DNA of 64,000 bases from an uncultured Saprospiraceae bacterium. GTDB lineage: Bacteria; Bacteroidota; Bacteroidia; Chitinophagales; Saprospiraceae. This document shows positions 43,154 to 52,649 of this stretch, piece after piece. Below the pieces are notes generated by a model. The model was not told where the DNA came from. It did no database searches and saw nothing but the letters and a program-made list of their open reading frames with translations. The stretch covers positions 124,001 to 188,000 of the forward strand of contig CALJPQ010000011.1 of the NCBI GenBank assembly GCA_937980645.1, in the 5' to 3' direction. The position numbers and the translations under genes are program-made. Each line of letters begins with the position of its first letter. Positions within the stretch are counted from its first letter, which is position 1.

Positions 43154-44611
43154 ATGAAAAAAGTCCTTCTCCTCGCCTGGGGGAGCGTCCTCCCCTTGTG
43201 CATTCAAGCACAAAATGCCGACAGCACTGCCATGCGCGCGCTCCCTTTCCACATTGACCCTTCGAAGCGAATGCCTGAAGAAGAGATTGCTGAAAAGAAG
43301 GAGGGGGTCTTCGTTACCGGCGTGCCGCGCTTCGAGTTTGACCCTATTCGCGGCTTTGGCGTTGGAGGCAATGTCAACCTGTTCATCAACAACAAAAGGG
43401 ACGACCCTTTCTTTGAGTACACGCCCTACCGCCACCGGCTGAATGCCGAGTTTTTCATCTTTCAAAACGGTCGTTTCCGCTATGCGCTCAACTACGATGC
43501 ACCCTATATCTTTAATTCCAAATGGCGCTTGAGAGCAGACTTAGTGCATTGGGAAGACCCTCAGGCCCAGTACTGGGGCATCGGGCGCTCGATGAACCGC
43601 CCACTGCGCTTTCGCGACAAACGCACCGGCGTAGAGCGCGACTTCGCCAAACTGGCCGACTACGAAGAAAATCTCGCCCTGGCGGAACAAGGCTCCGACG
43701 GCCAACACTACACGGACTTCCACTACAACCACATGGAGCAGCGCGAGCGGTTGTACAACATCCTGGGCGAACGCACTTTCTTGGGCGGGCGCCTGCGCTT
43801 GATGTTCGGGTATGAGGCGCTGTTCACCTCGTTTTCCTCTTACAACGGGCGCCCGGCCGAGCAGGCGTTCACCCTCGAAGGGCAGGCCGTGGAGGCCATC
43901 AACAACCCCACGCTGGTGGACAAGCAACGGGCCGACGGCACCTGGCAGCGCTTCAACCTGTCGGGCTTCACCAACAGCGAAGACTACAAGTTCACCAGCA
44001 TGCTGGCCAGCGCACTCATTTACGACACGCGCGACTTCGAGCCTGACCCCTCGCGCGGCGTGTTCCTACAGTACTCCCATGAGTATTCGGCCCCCTGGTT
44101 TGGCTCCGATTTTCATTTCCACAAATTCATGGTGCAGGCGCAGTACATCCACACTTTGGCTCAATGGCGCGACAGGCGCAGCCGCCTGACCTTTGCCGGC
44201 ATGGCTGCCGTGGGGCACATCTTCGGCTCTAACATTAACTTCATCGAGATGTGGGACCTTTCCAGCCAGGCCGAAGCGGGTGGCATCCTCGTGTTGGGCG
44301 GAGCACGCTCATTGCGCGGCTACCGCGAGGCGCGCTTCCTGGCGCCCACCATTGCCTTGGTGAACTTAGAGCTGCGCGCCCGCTTTTACGACTTTCGCGT
44401 TTTGCGTCAGCACATCTCGTTGAGCCTCATGCCTTTTTACGACTTTGGCAGCGTCTGGGATAACCCCCGCGACATGAACTTCCGCCAGTGGCGCGGTGCT
44501 CCGGGCGTGGGCGCGCGCATCGGCTGGAACCTGTCCACCGTTCTGCGCTTAGACTATGGCCACAGCCGCGAAGGCGGGCAGTTCTTCTTCGGCTTTGGGC
44601 ACATTTTCTAA
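43154..44611 (+). CDS. BamA/TamA-like outer-membrane protein (DUF5982 type)
   Basis: A 485-residue outer-membrane barrel protein. A signal peptide (KKVLLLAWGSVLPLCIQAQ) is followed by an N-terminal block MPEEEIAEKKEGVFVTGVPR characteristic of DUF5982-type surface-antigen proteins, without POTRA domains. The barrel contains the L6-type motif GGARSLRGYREARF and ends in GGQFFFGFGHIF. It is a D15/Omp85-related barrel of unknown role, possibly export or lipid transport. The gene begins 15 bases after mgtE and may be cotranscribed. ATG 43154 fits the signal peptide better than the frame start at 43142. Confidence 0.85.
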   Translation: MKKVLLLAWGSVLPLCIQAQNADSTAMRALPFHIDPSKRMPEEEIAEKKEGVFVTGVPRFEFDPIRGFGVGGNVNLFINNKRDDPFFEYTPYRHRLNAEFFIFQNGRFRYALNYDAPYIFNSKWRLRADLVHWEDPQAQYWGIGRSMNRPLRFRDKRTGVERDFAKLADYEENLALAEQGSDGQHYTDFHYNHMEQRERLYNILGERTFLGGRLRLMFGYEALFTSFSSYNGRPAEQAFTLEGQAVEAINNPTLVDKQRADGTWQRFNLSGFTNSEDYKFTSMLASALIYDTRDFEPDPSRGVFLQYSHEYSAPWFGSDFHFHKFMVQAQYIHTLAQWRDRRSRLTFAGMAAVGHIFGSNINFIEMWDLSSQAEAGGILVLGGARSLRGYREARFLAPTIALVNLELRARFYDFRVLRQHISLSLMPFYDFGSVWDNPRDMNFRQWRGAPGVGARIGWNLSTVLRLDYGHSREGGQFFFGFGHIF

Positions 44612-44664
44612 AAGAAATGGCCCCTATTCGGAGCCTGTACACCCCCCACAGGTGCCTTTGTTGG

Positions 44665-46128
44665 TCAGGCAGAGGTTTTAGGCGTTTGGTGCGTCGGCAA
44701 GGCTCCATTCACCACAAGGGCTGCACAAATGAAGAAAAGCGAGCCAATTTTATCGGTTTCTACGAAATCGTTCATCAGCATGAGCAAGCCAGCGACGGTG
44801 AAGCTGAGCAGCGCGGCCATGACGATATAGCGCTGGCCGGCGTCGCGCAGGCGGTGGTAGGCGTGCTGGCCCCACAGGAGGACGAGTACAAAAAAGAGCA
44901 GAAAGAACGCCAGGCCGGGCAGCCCTTGCTCTACGGCCACCATGAGGTAGTAGTTATGGATCCCGGAGCGCTCGGGGTTGTGGCTGACGTAGGTACGGAA
45001 GCGGTTGACCGTGTAACTCTGATAGTTGAAATAGAACGTACCCGGCCCAAAGCCTAATAGGGGGCGCTCTTGAATCATGTAAGCGGCAGCCACCCACCGA
45101 TAGACGCGCTCCATGACCGAGATGTCTTCTAGGCGGGTGGTCGCCTCCAGTAGGTTGTCGAAGCGCTTATGCGTTACGGTGCGTTCGTAGTTGGGGGCAA
45201 AAAGTAGCCAATTGTCTCGATAGGTAACTAAGGCGATAAGGACCGTCAGGCTGATGGCCGCGGTGAATAGGGCCACCTGTACTAACCGCAGACGTACTAA
45301 TGCGTACAGCCCGACTGCTGCTACCAGGGCCACATAGGCGGCGCGCGTGTAGGCGAAGTTGATGCCCACCAACAATAGAAGCAGGCCCATTGCCAGAATC
45401 CACCATGGACGCGAATAGCGCCGATAGCGCTGCAAGCCCAACCAGACAAACGGTAGGAAAACGGCCTGAATGCAGGCGTAGGCCACGTGATTGCGGTAAA
45501 ATGGCCCCATCACGTAATTGACTTCCTCAAACGAGAATCTTTTGCCGGCGTGGCGCGTCAGGATGACAACCACCGTGAGCGCCAGCGGCACGAAAAACCA
45601 CCACATCAGCTGGCGAACGTCGTGCTCTTTTTGAAAAATATGGCCGGCCAGGAAGAAAAAGACAATAACATACCAGCCTTTAGCCAGCCAGTATTTGAGC
45701 GACACCACCGGGTAAGTGGTGGTCAGGCAGGTAAGCGTCATCCAGGCCAGATGCGCCAACAGTGCCAGGGTAATGGGATGTAACAGGAAGCGGCGATCTA
45801 CCGTGCGCCAATGGCGTGCCAGCCATACGACGGCTACCAGCGTCAGCATCCACATGAGCGGCTCCGATGGCAGGTCAGTGCCCAATCCACCGGGCAGATC
45901 TATTTCCGTAGAGATGGGAATAGCCGCCAGCATCAGGTAGTACAGTCGGCGAAAATCTGTGATTGCCAGCCAGGCCAGGAGTAATACTGCAGGCGCTGCC
46001 AATAACCACCATACCTCCAACAGGGCTGCAGCGGCGGCGCTGGCCAACGATGCTGCCCCCGTGGCCCATACGAACCAATGATGCGGGTGAGCCGCTAACG
46101 GCGAGCGCGGGTGAGCAGAAGCCTTCAT
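44665..46128 (-). CDS. O-antigen ligase / Wzy-like membrane protein
   Basis: A 487-residue membrane protein with about 11 helices. The O-antigen ligase/polymerase (Wzy_C) region is visible at GINFAYTRAAYVALVAAVGL, and the large loop contains RPLLGFGPGTFYFNYQSYTV followed by HNPERSGIHNYYLMVAVEQG, whose histidine is the family's catalytic candidate. It ligates or polymerises surface polysaccharide. It starts three bases after the Wzz stop, so the two form an operon. The exact role, ligase or polymerase, cannot be separated by sequence. Confidence 0.88.
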   Translation of the reverse strand: MKASAHPRSPLAAHPHHWFVWATGAASLASAAAAALLEVWWLLAAPAVLLLAWLAITDFRRLYYLMLAAIPISTEIDLPGGLGTDLPSEPLMWMLTLVAVVWLARHWRTVDRRFLLHPITLALLAHLAWMTLTCLTTTYPVVSLKYWLAKGWYVIVFFFLAGHIFQKEHDVRQLMWWFFVPLALTVVVILTRHAGKRFSFEEVNYVMGPFYRNHVAYACIQAVFLPFVWLGLQRYRRYSRPWWILAMGLLLLLVGINFAYTRAAYVALVAAVGLYALVRLRLVQVALFTAAISLTVLIALVTYRDNWLLFAPNYERTVTHKRFDNLLEATTRLEDISVMERVYRWVAAAYMIQERPLLGFGPGTFYFNYQSYTVNRFRTYVSHNPERSGIHNYYLMVAVEQGLPGLAFFLLFFVLVLLWGQHAYHRLRDAGQRYIVMAALLSFTVAGLLMLMNDFVETDKIGSLFFICAALVVNGALPTHQTPKTSA

Positions 46129-46131
46129 CGG

Positions 46132-47259
46132 TTAAACGTCTGCCAGTACCTCCTGCCAGCGCACATCGCGATAAGCATCCGCTACCAACGCGGCCAATAC
46201 CGTAAAAAAGAAAGCACCCAGCACGCTGGCCAACACAATCAGGCTGCGCTTGGGGCGGCTTTTGACCGGCGGTGGTTCGGCTGCCTCAACGACCAGCAAA
46301 GCCGGAATATCGGTCGAATAGGTGGACAGTATCTGGTTGTAGCGCTCGATGTCGTAGGTCAGCTGCTTACGCGCCTGGTAGTGCATGTCCTGCAGCGTTG
46401 CAATGCGCGGAACGGCTTCGTTGAGGCGGTCCACCGTTAGCACTTCGGTGTTGCCTTCGCGAGAGCGCAGCTGTTGGCGCTGCTGCTCGAAGGCCCTGAG
46501 GTTGGCGCGGATATAGGCGAGAGTATCGCGCGGCACACTGGGGTCTTTTTCCAGCACTTCGAGCCGGGCGCGGTAGCGAATGACTTCGATTTCTGCCGCC
46601 GAAAGTTGTCCGGCTATCTGGGCGCTTTGCGTACCTACGTCGTAGATACCATAATACTCCTGGATGCGGCGCAGGCTATCGGCTAAGCGCTCCAGTTCCT
46701 CTTGTTTGCGCTTCATGTTGTTTTCGTAAGCGGCCAACAGCTGGCGCTGGCTTTCCTTGCTGAGGCGCTGGCCGATTTCATTGATCTTATCGCGCGCGGC
46801 ATTCGCCATTTCGGCGGCTAAGTGCGGGTCTTTATCCTCGACGGTGAGCTCTAAAGCGTCGTTTTTGTTTTTCTGCACCTGGTAATGCTTTCGCAAGCGT
46901 TTGCGCACCTTATATTCGCCATTGCGGGATGCAGAGTCAATGCCGTAGTGTTCATAGAGCCGAAAATGTCTGATCATGAAGTCTTCTACCTCACGGCTGC
47001 GCGCAATTTCGGCTAAGCGGTCTAAGTCGTGGTCAGATCCGAAGTAGTCGGTTACCTGGCCGGTGTATCCAAAGAGTAGTTCAGGGTTGGCTAAGCGCGG
47101 GCTGGTGGGATAGAAGACGGTCTTGGCCTCGTAGTAATTGTCCAACAATAGCGAGACTCCTATGCTGACAAGGAGAGCAGCCAGACAGATGTTTCGGATG
47201 ATTTTGCGCCAGCGGTATAGCGTCCGGACGACCTCTATCAGGCTATCGCGTTGTTCCAT
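46132..47259 (-). CDS. Wzz-like polysaccharide chain-length protein
   Basis: A 375-residue inner-membrane protein with two helices, near residues 22-40 and close to the C-terminus (SLIVLASVLGAFFFTVLAAL), flanking a long periplasmic coiled-coil-rich region (MKRKQEELERLADSLRRIQE). A PP motif (EPPPVKSRPKR) precedes the second helix, as usual in Wzz. It sets polysaccharide chain length. The frame extends to 47298, but that extension contains the promoter element at 47296-47303, so ATG 47259 is chosen. It lies in an operon with the ligase. Confidence 0.88.
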   Translation of the reverse strand: MEQRDSLIEVVRTLYRWRKIIRNICLAALLVSIGVSLLLDNYYEAKTVFYPTSPRLANPELLFGYTGQVTDYFGSDHDLDRLAEIARSREVEDFMIRHFRLYEHYGIDSASRNGEYKVRKRLRKHYQVQKNKNDALELTVEDKDPHLAAEMANAARDKINEIGQRLSKESQRQLLAAYENNMKRKQEELERLADSLRRIQEYYGIYDVGTQSAQIAGQLSAAEIEVIRYRARLEVLEKDPSVPRDTLAYIRANLRAFEQQRQQLRSREGNTEVLTVDRLNEAVPRIATLQDMHYQARKQLTYDIERYNQILSTYSTDIPALLVVEAAEPPPVKSRPKRSLIVLASVLGAFFFTVLAALVADAYRDVRWQEVLADV

Positions 47260-47295
47260 AGCGTTGTAAGCGTGTGTGTCTGAATGAGTATCGGG

Positions 47296-47303
47296 CAAAG
47301 ATA
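47296..47303 (-). promoter_or_regulatory. TATCTTTG -7 element of the wzz gene
   Basis: Exact TAnnTTTG match on the minus strand, 37 bases before the ATG, supporting the shorter Wzz start. Confidence 0.5.
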
Positions 47304-47357
47304 GGCAGCCCTTCCGGCATGGCTGCCCCCGAAGTGGGCATCTATCGGAACGGAGCG

Positions 47358-47387
47358 CCTGACGCCAGAACGCGCGGGGGCGTCAGG
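47358..47387 (-). terminator. Hairpin after the TPR gene
   Basis: CCTGACGCC / GGCGTCAGG form a perfect nine-base stem seven bases past the TPR stop. There is no T run, so termination is uncertain. Confidence 0.45.
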
Positions 47388-47393
47388 ATGCTG

Positions 47394-48431
47394 CTATGCC
47401 TGCCATGTATCGAGCAAACGGGCGGCTTCTACCGAGCCCATCTGAGCGGCAGCGCGCAGGTCAAGCGTATATTCGGGGCGGCCTATCTGGTGCTTAGCAA
47501 TGGCGCGATGCAGCAGGCACTCCATGCGGGAGCGCTGATCTTCGCCCGAGGGCATCGAGAGGGCGCGGTCAAAGGCCTCAATGGCGCCGGAGGGGTCGTT
47601 CAGGCCCAGCAAGGCTTTGCCCAGCAAATAGGATGCGCGCGGAAGGCGGTAAAAATTGGGGTCTGACTCGCTGAAGTTGCGCTTCAGGAACAGGTTCAAC
47701 TCCTTGCAGGCCTCGGCGTACTTTTTCAAATGCACTAAGCATTCGGCCTTGCGCAGCCGGGCCAGCCAGTGAATGGGCTGAAGGGCTAGGGAGTTCTGGG
47801 TCGTCAGGCTGAAGTCCTCCGCTGCACCGGCCCAGTCGTTTTTGCGCATGCGCAGCTTGCCCCGCCCGTAGTAAGCATCAGGGTGGTGGGGATTGAACGA
47901 AATGCTGCGCTCAAAATCGTGCTGCGCATCGTCGTAATTGCCCAACTTATAGTTCACATAGCCGCGGCGCTCATAGGCTAAGGCGTGCTTTTCATACTTC
48001 TCTATCGCGCGGCTGAGGGCCTGAGCCGCTTCCATTTCTTTGCCCGACACACCAATCAGCTGTCGCCCGCGCAGATATTCTTGCACGGCAACCTTGTCGG
48101 AGACTGGCTCGATGAAGGTCTGCTCCTGCACTCCATCGTCGCCTACGCACCAGGCCGCTATGTAGCCCACCGTGGCATACTGCGCCAACTCGCGGAACAG
48201 CTCCACCGTCATACGCCAGGACTTCTCCGGTCCAACTAGCTTTTGCTGGGGAACCACCAGAGAAAAGGTCTCTGCCTTCAGCACATCCTCCATTTTGAAC
48301 AGGAGGTTGGTCTTGAAATAATTCTCCATGCGCCCCTGCCAGTGGAGCTGCACTTTCTCAAAGGTGCGTTCGTTGCCAAAATCCAGACGCCCTTTGAAAA
48401 TAAGCCGAAGAGATGCCTGCTGCGTATTCAT
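47394..48431 (-). CDS. TPR-repeat protein
   Basis: A 345-residue cytoplasmic protein. Residues 1-120 are a non-repeat domain (LRLIFKGRLDFGNERTFEKV) that I do not recognise. From about 125 there are TPRs, for example AAQALSRAIEKYEKHALAYE followed by RRGYVNYKLGNYDDAQHDFE and PDAYYGRGKLRMRKNDWAGA. It probably mediates protein contacts; no catalytic motif is visible. ATG 48431 (MNTQQASLRLIF) is preferred over an upstream frame start at 48464. It has its own unit, separated from wzz by 134 bases. Confidence 0.8.
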   Translation of the reverse strand: MNTQQASLRLIFKGRLDFGNERTFEKVQLHWQGRMENYFKTNLLFKMEDVLKAETFSLVVPQQKLVGPEKSWRMTVELFRELAQYATVGYIAAWCVGDDGVQEQTFIEPVSDKVAVQEYLRGRQLIGVSGKEMEAAQALSRAIEKYEKHALAYERRGYVNYKLGNYDDAQHDFERSISFNPHHPDAYYGRGKLRMRKNDWAGAAEDFSLTTQNSLALQPIHWLARLRKAECLVHLKKYAEACKELNLFLKRNFSESDPNFYRLPRASYLLGKALLGLNDPSGAIEAFDRALSMPSGEDQRSRMECLLHRAIAKHQIGRPEYTLDLRAAAQMGSVEAARLLDTWQA

Positions 48432-48884
48432 AATTGCCTGCTGTTTTCCCACAAGGGTGCGCACCGCCCAATGATGAAGAGGCGGCCACTCATTTCATCT
48501 GGTGGGCGCGCAGCGGTCGCCCATCCGTTGATGGAAAACGCCGCGAGATGATATTGGGGCTACTCCAGACTACTTTCCTGTATCGCCCGAGGAGGGGGGG
48601 ATTAAGCATCTTCCGCCCTGAAAAGGCAGAGTTCGGGCATGCTTTTAGAATGGGCTACAAATGTCCGATAAATTACACATCCGACCAAGCCGCGGTTAAT
48701 TTTTTTTTAAAAAAATTTCGGTGGATGGGCCTTCCGTCCAAACAGAACCACTTTTAGATGACGAAAAATGGGCTTATTTCCAAATAAAAAAAAGGCGACT
48801 ATAATTTTGTGGAAATAGTGTTGGCGAGTTTTGGCCGCCACTCGATATTCGCCCCGTTTTCCGTCATGTTATTCAAATCCGACC
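48432..48884. other. 450-base intergenic region with AT-rich core
   Basis: The gap between the divergent TPR and acyl-CoA synthetase genes. It has a strong A/T block around 48700-48720 (runs of T then A) and an AT-rich tract up to 48810. TAATTTTG at 48802-48809 is a likely -7 element for the synthetase, 76 bases before its ATG. No gene or stable RNA was recognised. Confidence 0.5.
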
Positions 48885-50720
48885 ATGGGCAAAAGGCTTT
48901 TTGAGTATCTCTACGAGCAGTTGGAGCAGCACCCCTTAGAACGCGCTTTTGGACACAAGTGCAACGGCGAATGGCGCTACTACTCTACGGCCGAGATGGT
49001 ACGGATGGTCAATGAGGCCAGCCGCGGGCTATTGGAGTTGGGCCTCAAGCCCGGCGATAAAGTGGCCACAGTGGTGTACCAGACGTCGCCGGCCTGGGTC
49101 GTGCTGGAGTTTGCGCTGTTGCAGACAGGCATTTTGAACGTGCCCATGTACCCGACCATTAGTGCGCGCGAGTATGAGTACATCCTGCGCGAGTCCGAAA
49201 GCCAGTACTGCTTTGTGGGCGATGGCGATCTGTACGACAAAGTGCATGCCGCTCAGCAGCGGTTAGGCGGCAGCCTGAAAGAAATTTTTGCCTTTGCCGA
49301 TGTGCATCCGAGCGCCCGTAGTTGGCAGGCGCTGCTGCTACTGGGGCGTCAGGCGCCGCATCGCCAGGAGGAGGTCGAACGCATCAAAGCCAGCATCCGT
49401 CCCGACGACGTCATGACGCTGGTCTACACCTCCGGCACCACAGGTAACCCCAAGGGCGTCATGCTCACGCACGCCAATGTGGTGTTCAATATCGAGAGCA
49501 TCCGACGCCTACTGCCCTTCCAGCCGGGCGACCGCGTGCTCAGCTTCCTGCCCGTCAGCCACATCTTCGAGCGCGCCGCCGTCTATGCCTATACTGCCAT
49601 GTGCGGCAGCGTAACCTTCACAGGTACCGACAACCTCGGCGGCGAACAGGGTGACCTTCGCGCCGTACGGCCCCACTTCTTCACCACCGTGCCGCGCCTG
49701 CTGGAGAAGGTCTATGATAAAATCGTGGACAAAGGCCGCGAACTTCGGGGCCTCAAACGCGCCCTCTTCTTCTGGTCGCTGCGCCTGACCGACGAATGGC
49801 ACTTCGACTACCGGCCCCGAGGCCTCAAAGCCTTCGCTTGGAAAGTAGCCGACACCTTGGTTTTTTCCAAATGGCGCCAGGCCTTAGGCGGCGAAGTGAA
49901 GGCCATCATCACCGGTGCCAGCGCCTGCCCGGTACGTGTTATGCGCACGTTCAACGCCGCCGGTATCCCCGTGCGCGAAGGCTACGGCATGACGGAAGCC
50001 GCCCCAGCCATCAGCTTCAGCCGCATGGAACCCGGCGGCGCCCTCCTGGGCACAGTAGGCCCCCTGCTCGACGGCGTGGAGGTCATCATTGAGCCGGGCG
50101 AAGGCTTTGGCCCTGGCGAGGGCGAAATCCTGGCCAAAAGCCCCGGCGTCATGGTGGGCTACTACAAACAGCCCGAAAAAACAGCCGAAGTCATCCGCTA
50201 CATCAACGGCGAACGCTGGCTGGCTACCGGTGATGTGGGCACCTGCGTGGAGGGCCCAGGAGGGCGTAAGTTCCTGAAAATCACCGACCGGAAAAAGGAA
50301 CTGTTCAAGACCAGCCAGGGTAAATACGTCGCTCCAGCCCCGCTGGAGGCTGCCCTCAAGGAACACTTCTTGGTTGAACAGGCCATGGTCGTAGGCGACG
50401 ATCTGCGCTACGTTACGGCCCTAATCGTGCCTTCGGTTGAAGGGCTGCGCAGCTGGTGCGAACGCCACAGTATCCCCTGGACGGAACTGTCCGACATGCT
50501 TCACCTGCCCGAAGTGCAGCGCCGCTATGAAATGCTTCTGGAACGCATCAATGCCCATTTTGCGCGGCACGAGCAAATCAAGCGGTTCACCCTGTTGCCC
50601 CAGCTGTGGGAACCTGTTAAAGCCGACGGCTCAGAAGCCGAACTAACGCCCACACTCAAGCTGAAGCGGCGCGTCATCCTGGAAAAGTTTCGCCGCGAGA
50701 TAGAAGCGATGTATCGCTGA
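48885..50720 (+). CDS. Long-chain acyl-CoA synthetase
   Basis: A 611-residue AMP-forming acyl-CoA ligase of the FadD/FAA type. The AMP-binding motif is LVYTSGTTGNPKGVMLTH, followed by FLPVSHIFERAAVYAY, REGYGMTEAAPAISFSRM and the hinge region KITDRKKELFKTSQGKYVAP. It activates fatty acids with ATP and CoA. The long-chain group assignment comes from the IFERA and GKYVAP motifs. ATG 48885 is preferred over 48831. The gene ends five bases from the convergent polyprenyl synthetase stop. Confidence 0.95.
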   Translation: MGKRLFEYLYEQLEQHPLERAFGHKCNGEWRYYSTAEMVRMVNEASRGLLELGLKPGDKVATVVYQTSPAWVVLEFALLQTGILNVPMYPTISAREYEYILRESESQYCFVGDGDLYDKVHAAQQRLGGSLKEIFAFADVHPSARSWQALLLLGRQAPHRQEEVERIKASIRPDDVMTLVYTSGTTGNPKGVMLTHANVVFNIESIRRLLPFQPGDRVLSFLPVSHIFERAAVYAYTAMCGSVTFTGTDNLGGEQGDLRAVRPHFFTTVPRLLEKVYDKIVDKGRELRGLKRALFFWSLRLTDEWHFDYRPRGLKAFAWKVADTLVFSKWRQALGGEVKAIITGASACPVRVMRTFNAAGIPVREGYGMTEAAPAISFSRMEPGGALLGTVGPLLDGVEVIIEPGEGFGPGEGEILAKSPGVMVGYYKQPEKTAEVIRYINGERWLATGDVGTCVEGPGGRKFLKITDRKKELFKTSQGKYVAPAPLEAALKEHFLVEQAMVVGDDLRYVTALIVPSVEGLRSWCERHSIPWTELSDMLHLPEVQRRYEMLLERINAHFARHEQIKRFTLLPQLWEPVKADGSEAELTPTLKLKRRVILEKFRREIEAMYR

Positions 50721-50725
50721 GGACG

Positions 50726-51700
50726 TTAGTGGTCGCGATCCAGTAGCTGTGCTACCGTCTGGCGCAGCAGCGTCTGGCGAGAAAGAGGTGTTTTGACGGC
50801 ATCCAGATGCTTGAAGGCCTCTTGCTGCAATTGGGCTTTGGCCGTAGTGGCTTGCAATGAGACGTCGTAGCGGTCAAAGATGGCGCGCACGGCCTTTACC
50901 TTGCCCGGTGTGTCGGCGGGTGTGCGCAGCCACTGGCGAAGTGTGGCGCGGTCGGCCTCATTGGCCAGCTCGAGGGCTTTAAGTACCAGGAAGGTCTTTT
51001 TGTTTTGCAGGATATCGCCGCCGACCTGCTTGCCCACACGAACCGGGTCGCCGTAGGTGTCCAGCCAATCGTCCTGGATCTGGAAAGCCGTGCCCGCTAT
51101 TCGACCAAAATGATAAAGGTGCGTTCGGTCGGTAAGCGATGCACCGGCACAACAGGCGCCCATTTCTAAGGCTCCACCTAGCAGCACAGCCGTTTTTTGC
51201 TCGATCATGTACAAATATTCAGAAAGTTGTACCTCATCGCGTTGCTCAAAGTCCATATCGCGCTGTTGTCCTTCGCACACTTCGACGGCTACGCGGTTGA
51301 AAATGCGAACCAGTTCAGCGGCCGTGTGGTCGTTGCGAGCCTTCAGCAGGTGTTGGTATGCAAAGATGAGCATCACGTCGCCGCTGAGGATGCCCGTGTC
51401 GGTGTTCCAGCGCGTATGGACGGTGGGCTTTCCGCGCCGCAGCGGGGCAGCGTCCATGATGTCGTCGTGGATGAGGGTGAAGTTATGGAACAATTCGACG
51501 GCCCAGGCGGCGGGCAGCGCCGCTTCTACCTCGTCTGTGAACAGTTCGCAGGCCATTAGCGCAAGTAGCGGTCGCAGGCGTTTCCCTCCCAGCGAGAGCA
51601 TGTAGGTGCAAGGGGCGTACAACATGGGCGGTTCTTCCGGGAAAGGGTGCTTTTGGGCATAGCGCTCCAGCATAGCCTGTAAGTCGTTTAGCGAGTGCAT
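50726..51700 (-). CDS. Polyprenyl (geranylgeranyl/farnesyl) diphosphate synthase
   Basis: A 324-residue trans-prenyltransferase. The first Asp-rich motif is LIHDDIMDAAPLRRG and the second GTAFQIQDDWLDTYGD. Conserved GGKRLRPLLALMA lies near the N-terminus. Product length is not certain: two bulky residues upstream of DDIMD (LFHNFTLIHDD) suggest a farnesyl or geranylgeranyl range. It can feed crtB or quinone side chains. It is tail to tail with the acyl-CoA synthetase. Confidence 0.93.
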   Translation of the reverse strand: MHSLNDLQAMLERYAQKHPFPEEPPMLYAPCTYMLSLGGKRLRPLLALMACELFTDEVEAALPAAWAVELFHNFTLIHDDIMDAAPLRRGKPTVHTRWNTDTGILSGDVMLIFAYQHLLKARNDHTAAELVRIFNRVAVEVCEGQQRDMDFEQRDEVQLSEYLYMIEQKTAVLLGGALEMGACCAGASLTDRTHLYHFGRIAGTAFQIQDDWLDTYGDPVRVGKQVGGDILQNKKTFLVLKALELANEADRATLRQWLRTPADTPGKVKAVRAIFDRYDVSLQATTAKAQLQQEAFKHLDAVKTPLSRQTLLRQTVAQLLDRDH

Positions 51701-51739
51701 GACAGGGTCAGGGACGGTTTTTATGAATAAGAAAGCCCA

Positions 51740-52342
51740 TCAAGCGTGGTTTCGCATTCGATAGGCCAGCCAGTCAGCTTCGGTATCAATATCGGAAAGG
51801 GTTGGAAATATACCATAGTCGAGTCGCAGCCGGTCAAAGACCTCGAATGTTTGATCCAATACGGCAGGTGTGCTCCAGGTGATGCCCTGGAAGAGTTCAG
51901 GGATGAAGCGGCTCATGCCCAACATGTAATAGCCACCGTCGCTGGCAGGGCCGATGATAGCGTCGCAAGTGTCTAAGGTGTCGAAAGCCTCATTTAAAAT
52001 TTCTGCTGTCAGCTCTGGGCAATCGCTGCCGATGATGATCACGTGTTTGCCGCCGGCGGCGAAGGCGCGTTGGAAGGCATCGGCCATGCGCTCGCCCAAA
52101 TCGCCCGGGCATTGGGCATATTTTTCAAACAGATCCGTTGGCCAACCGTCGTCTTCGTCTGGTACGCCATCGGCGTAAAAAAGCCATCGGCGATCCATGG
52201 GGGTATCCAAGGCCACCTGTCGGGTTTTTTCCAGTAGAAACCGATAGATGTCCGTCGCCCTTTCGTTGCCCATTGTGCGCGCCAGGCGGGTTTTGACCTG
52301 ACCTGGAACGGGTTTCTTCGCAAAAATGAGCAGGATGTCCAT
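51740..52342 (-). CDS. TIGR04282/DUF2064-type glycosyltransferase-like protein
   Basis: A 200-residue nucleotide-sugar-transferase-like protein. MDILLIFAKKPVPGQVKTRL with its lysine/arginine motif, HVIIIGSDCPELTAEIL with SDCP, and IIGPASDGGYYMLGMSRF are the family hallmarks. Some members are linked to arsenosugar synthesis; no arsenic gene is here, so the role is open. The frame runs upstream to 52477, but ATG 52342 matches the family start and a TACCTTTG promoter element (52402-52409) lies within the extension. Confidence 0.9.
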   Translation of the reverse strand: MDILLIFAKKPVPGQVKTRLARTMGNERATDIYRFLLEKTRQVALDTPMDRRWLFYADGVPDEDDGWPTDLFEKYAQCPGDLGERMADAFQRAFAAGGKHVIIIGSDCPELTAEILNEAFDTLDTCDAIIGPASDGGYYMLGMSRFIPELFQGITWSTPAVLDQTFEVFDRLRLDYGIFPTLSDIDTEADWLAYRMRNHA

Positions 52343-52401
52343 AGGCGGAAATAACGGTGAAAGGGTCAGCCTGCCCTCGAGGCACGGGCTTTTTCCGCCG
52401 A

Positions 52402-52409
52402 CAAAGGTA
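52402..52409 (-). promoter_or_regulatory. TACCTTTG -7 element, minus strand
   Basis: Exact match, 59 bases before the start of the glycosyltransferase-like gene; a TTG lies 17 bases further upstream (52427-52429). Confidence 0.55.
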
Positions 52410-52580
52410 AGCGTGTGCCCGTACGGCAAAATGCCAGTACCGGAATTGCGCAAACTGGCAGGTGGCTCTTTTATCAAAAGCAGGATATTTGGCCGAATGA
52501 CCTTTTGATTGGCAAAACCAAGAGGATAGTTTTAGAAAAAATCAAAATTCAAAACTTATTGCCGTTTTTGGAAATTCAGG

Positions 52581-52609
52581 TTGTATGTTTTGGGTTTGCA
52601 TTAGGTTTG
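52581..52609 (+). promoter_or_regulatory. Promoter TTG-N18-TAGGTTTG of susC
   Basis: TTG at 52581-52583 and TAGGTTTG at 52602-52609 match the Bacteroidota promoter with near-ideal spacing; the susC ATG is about 40 bases downstream in AT-rich leader. Confidence 0.6.
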
Positions 52610-52649
52610 CCCTCGATTTTTAATCCGATTATCGGTTCACACTAAACAA

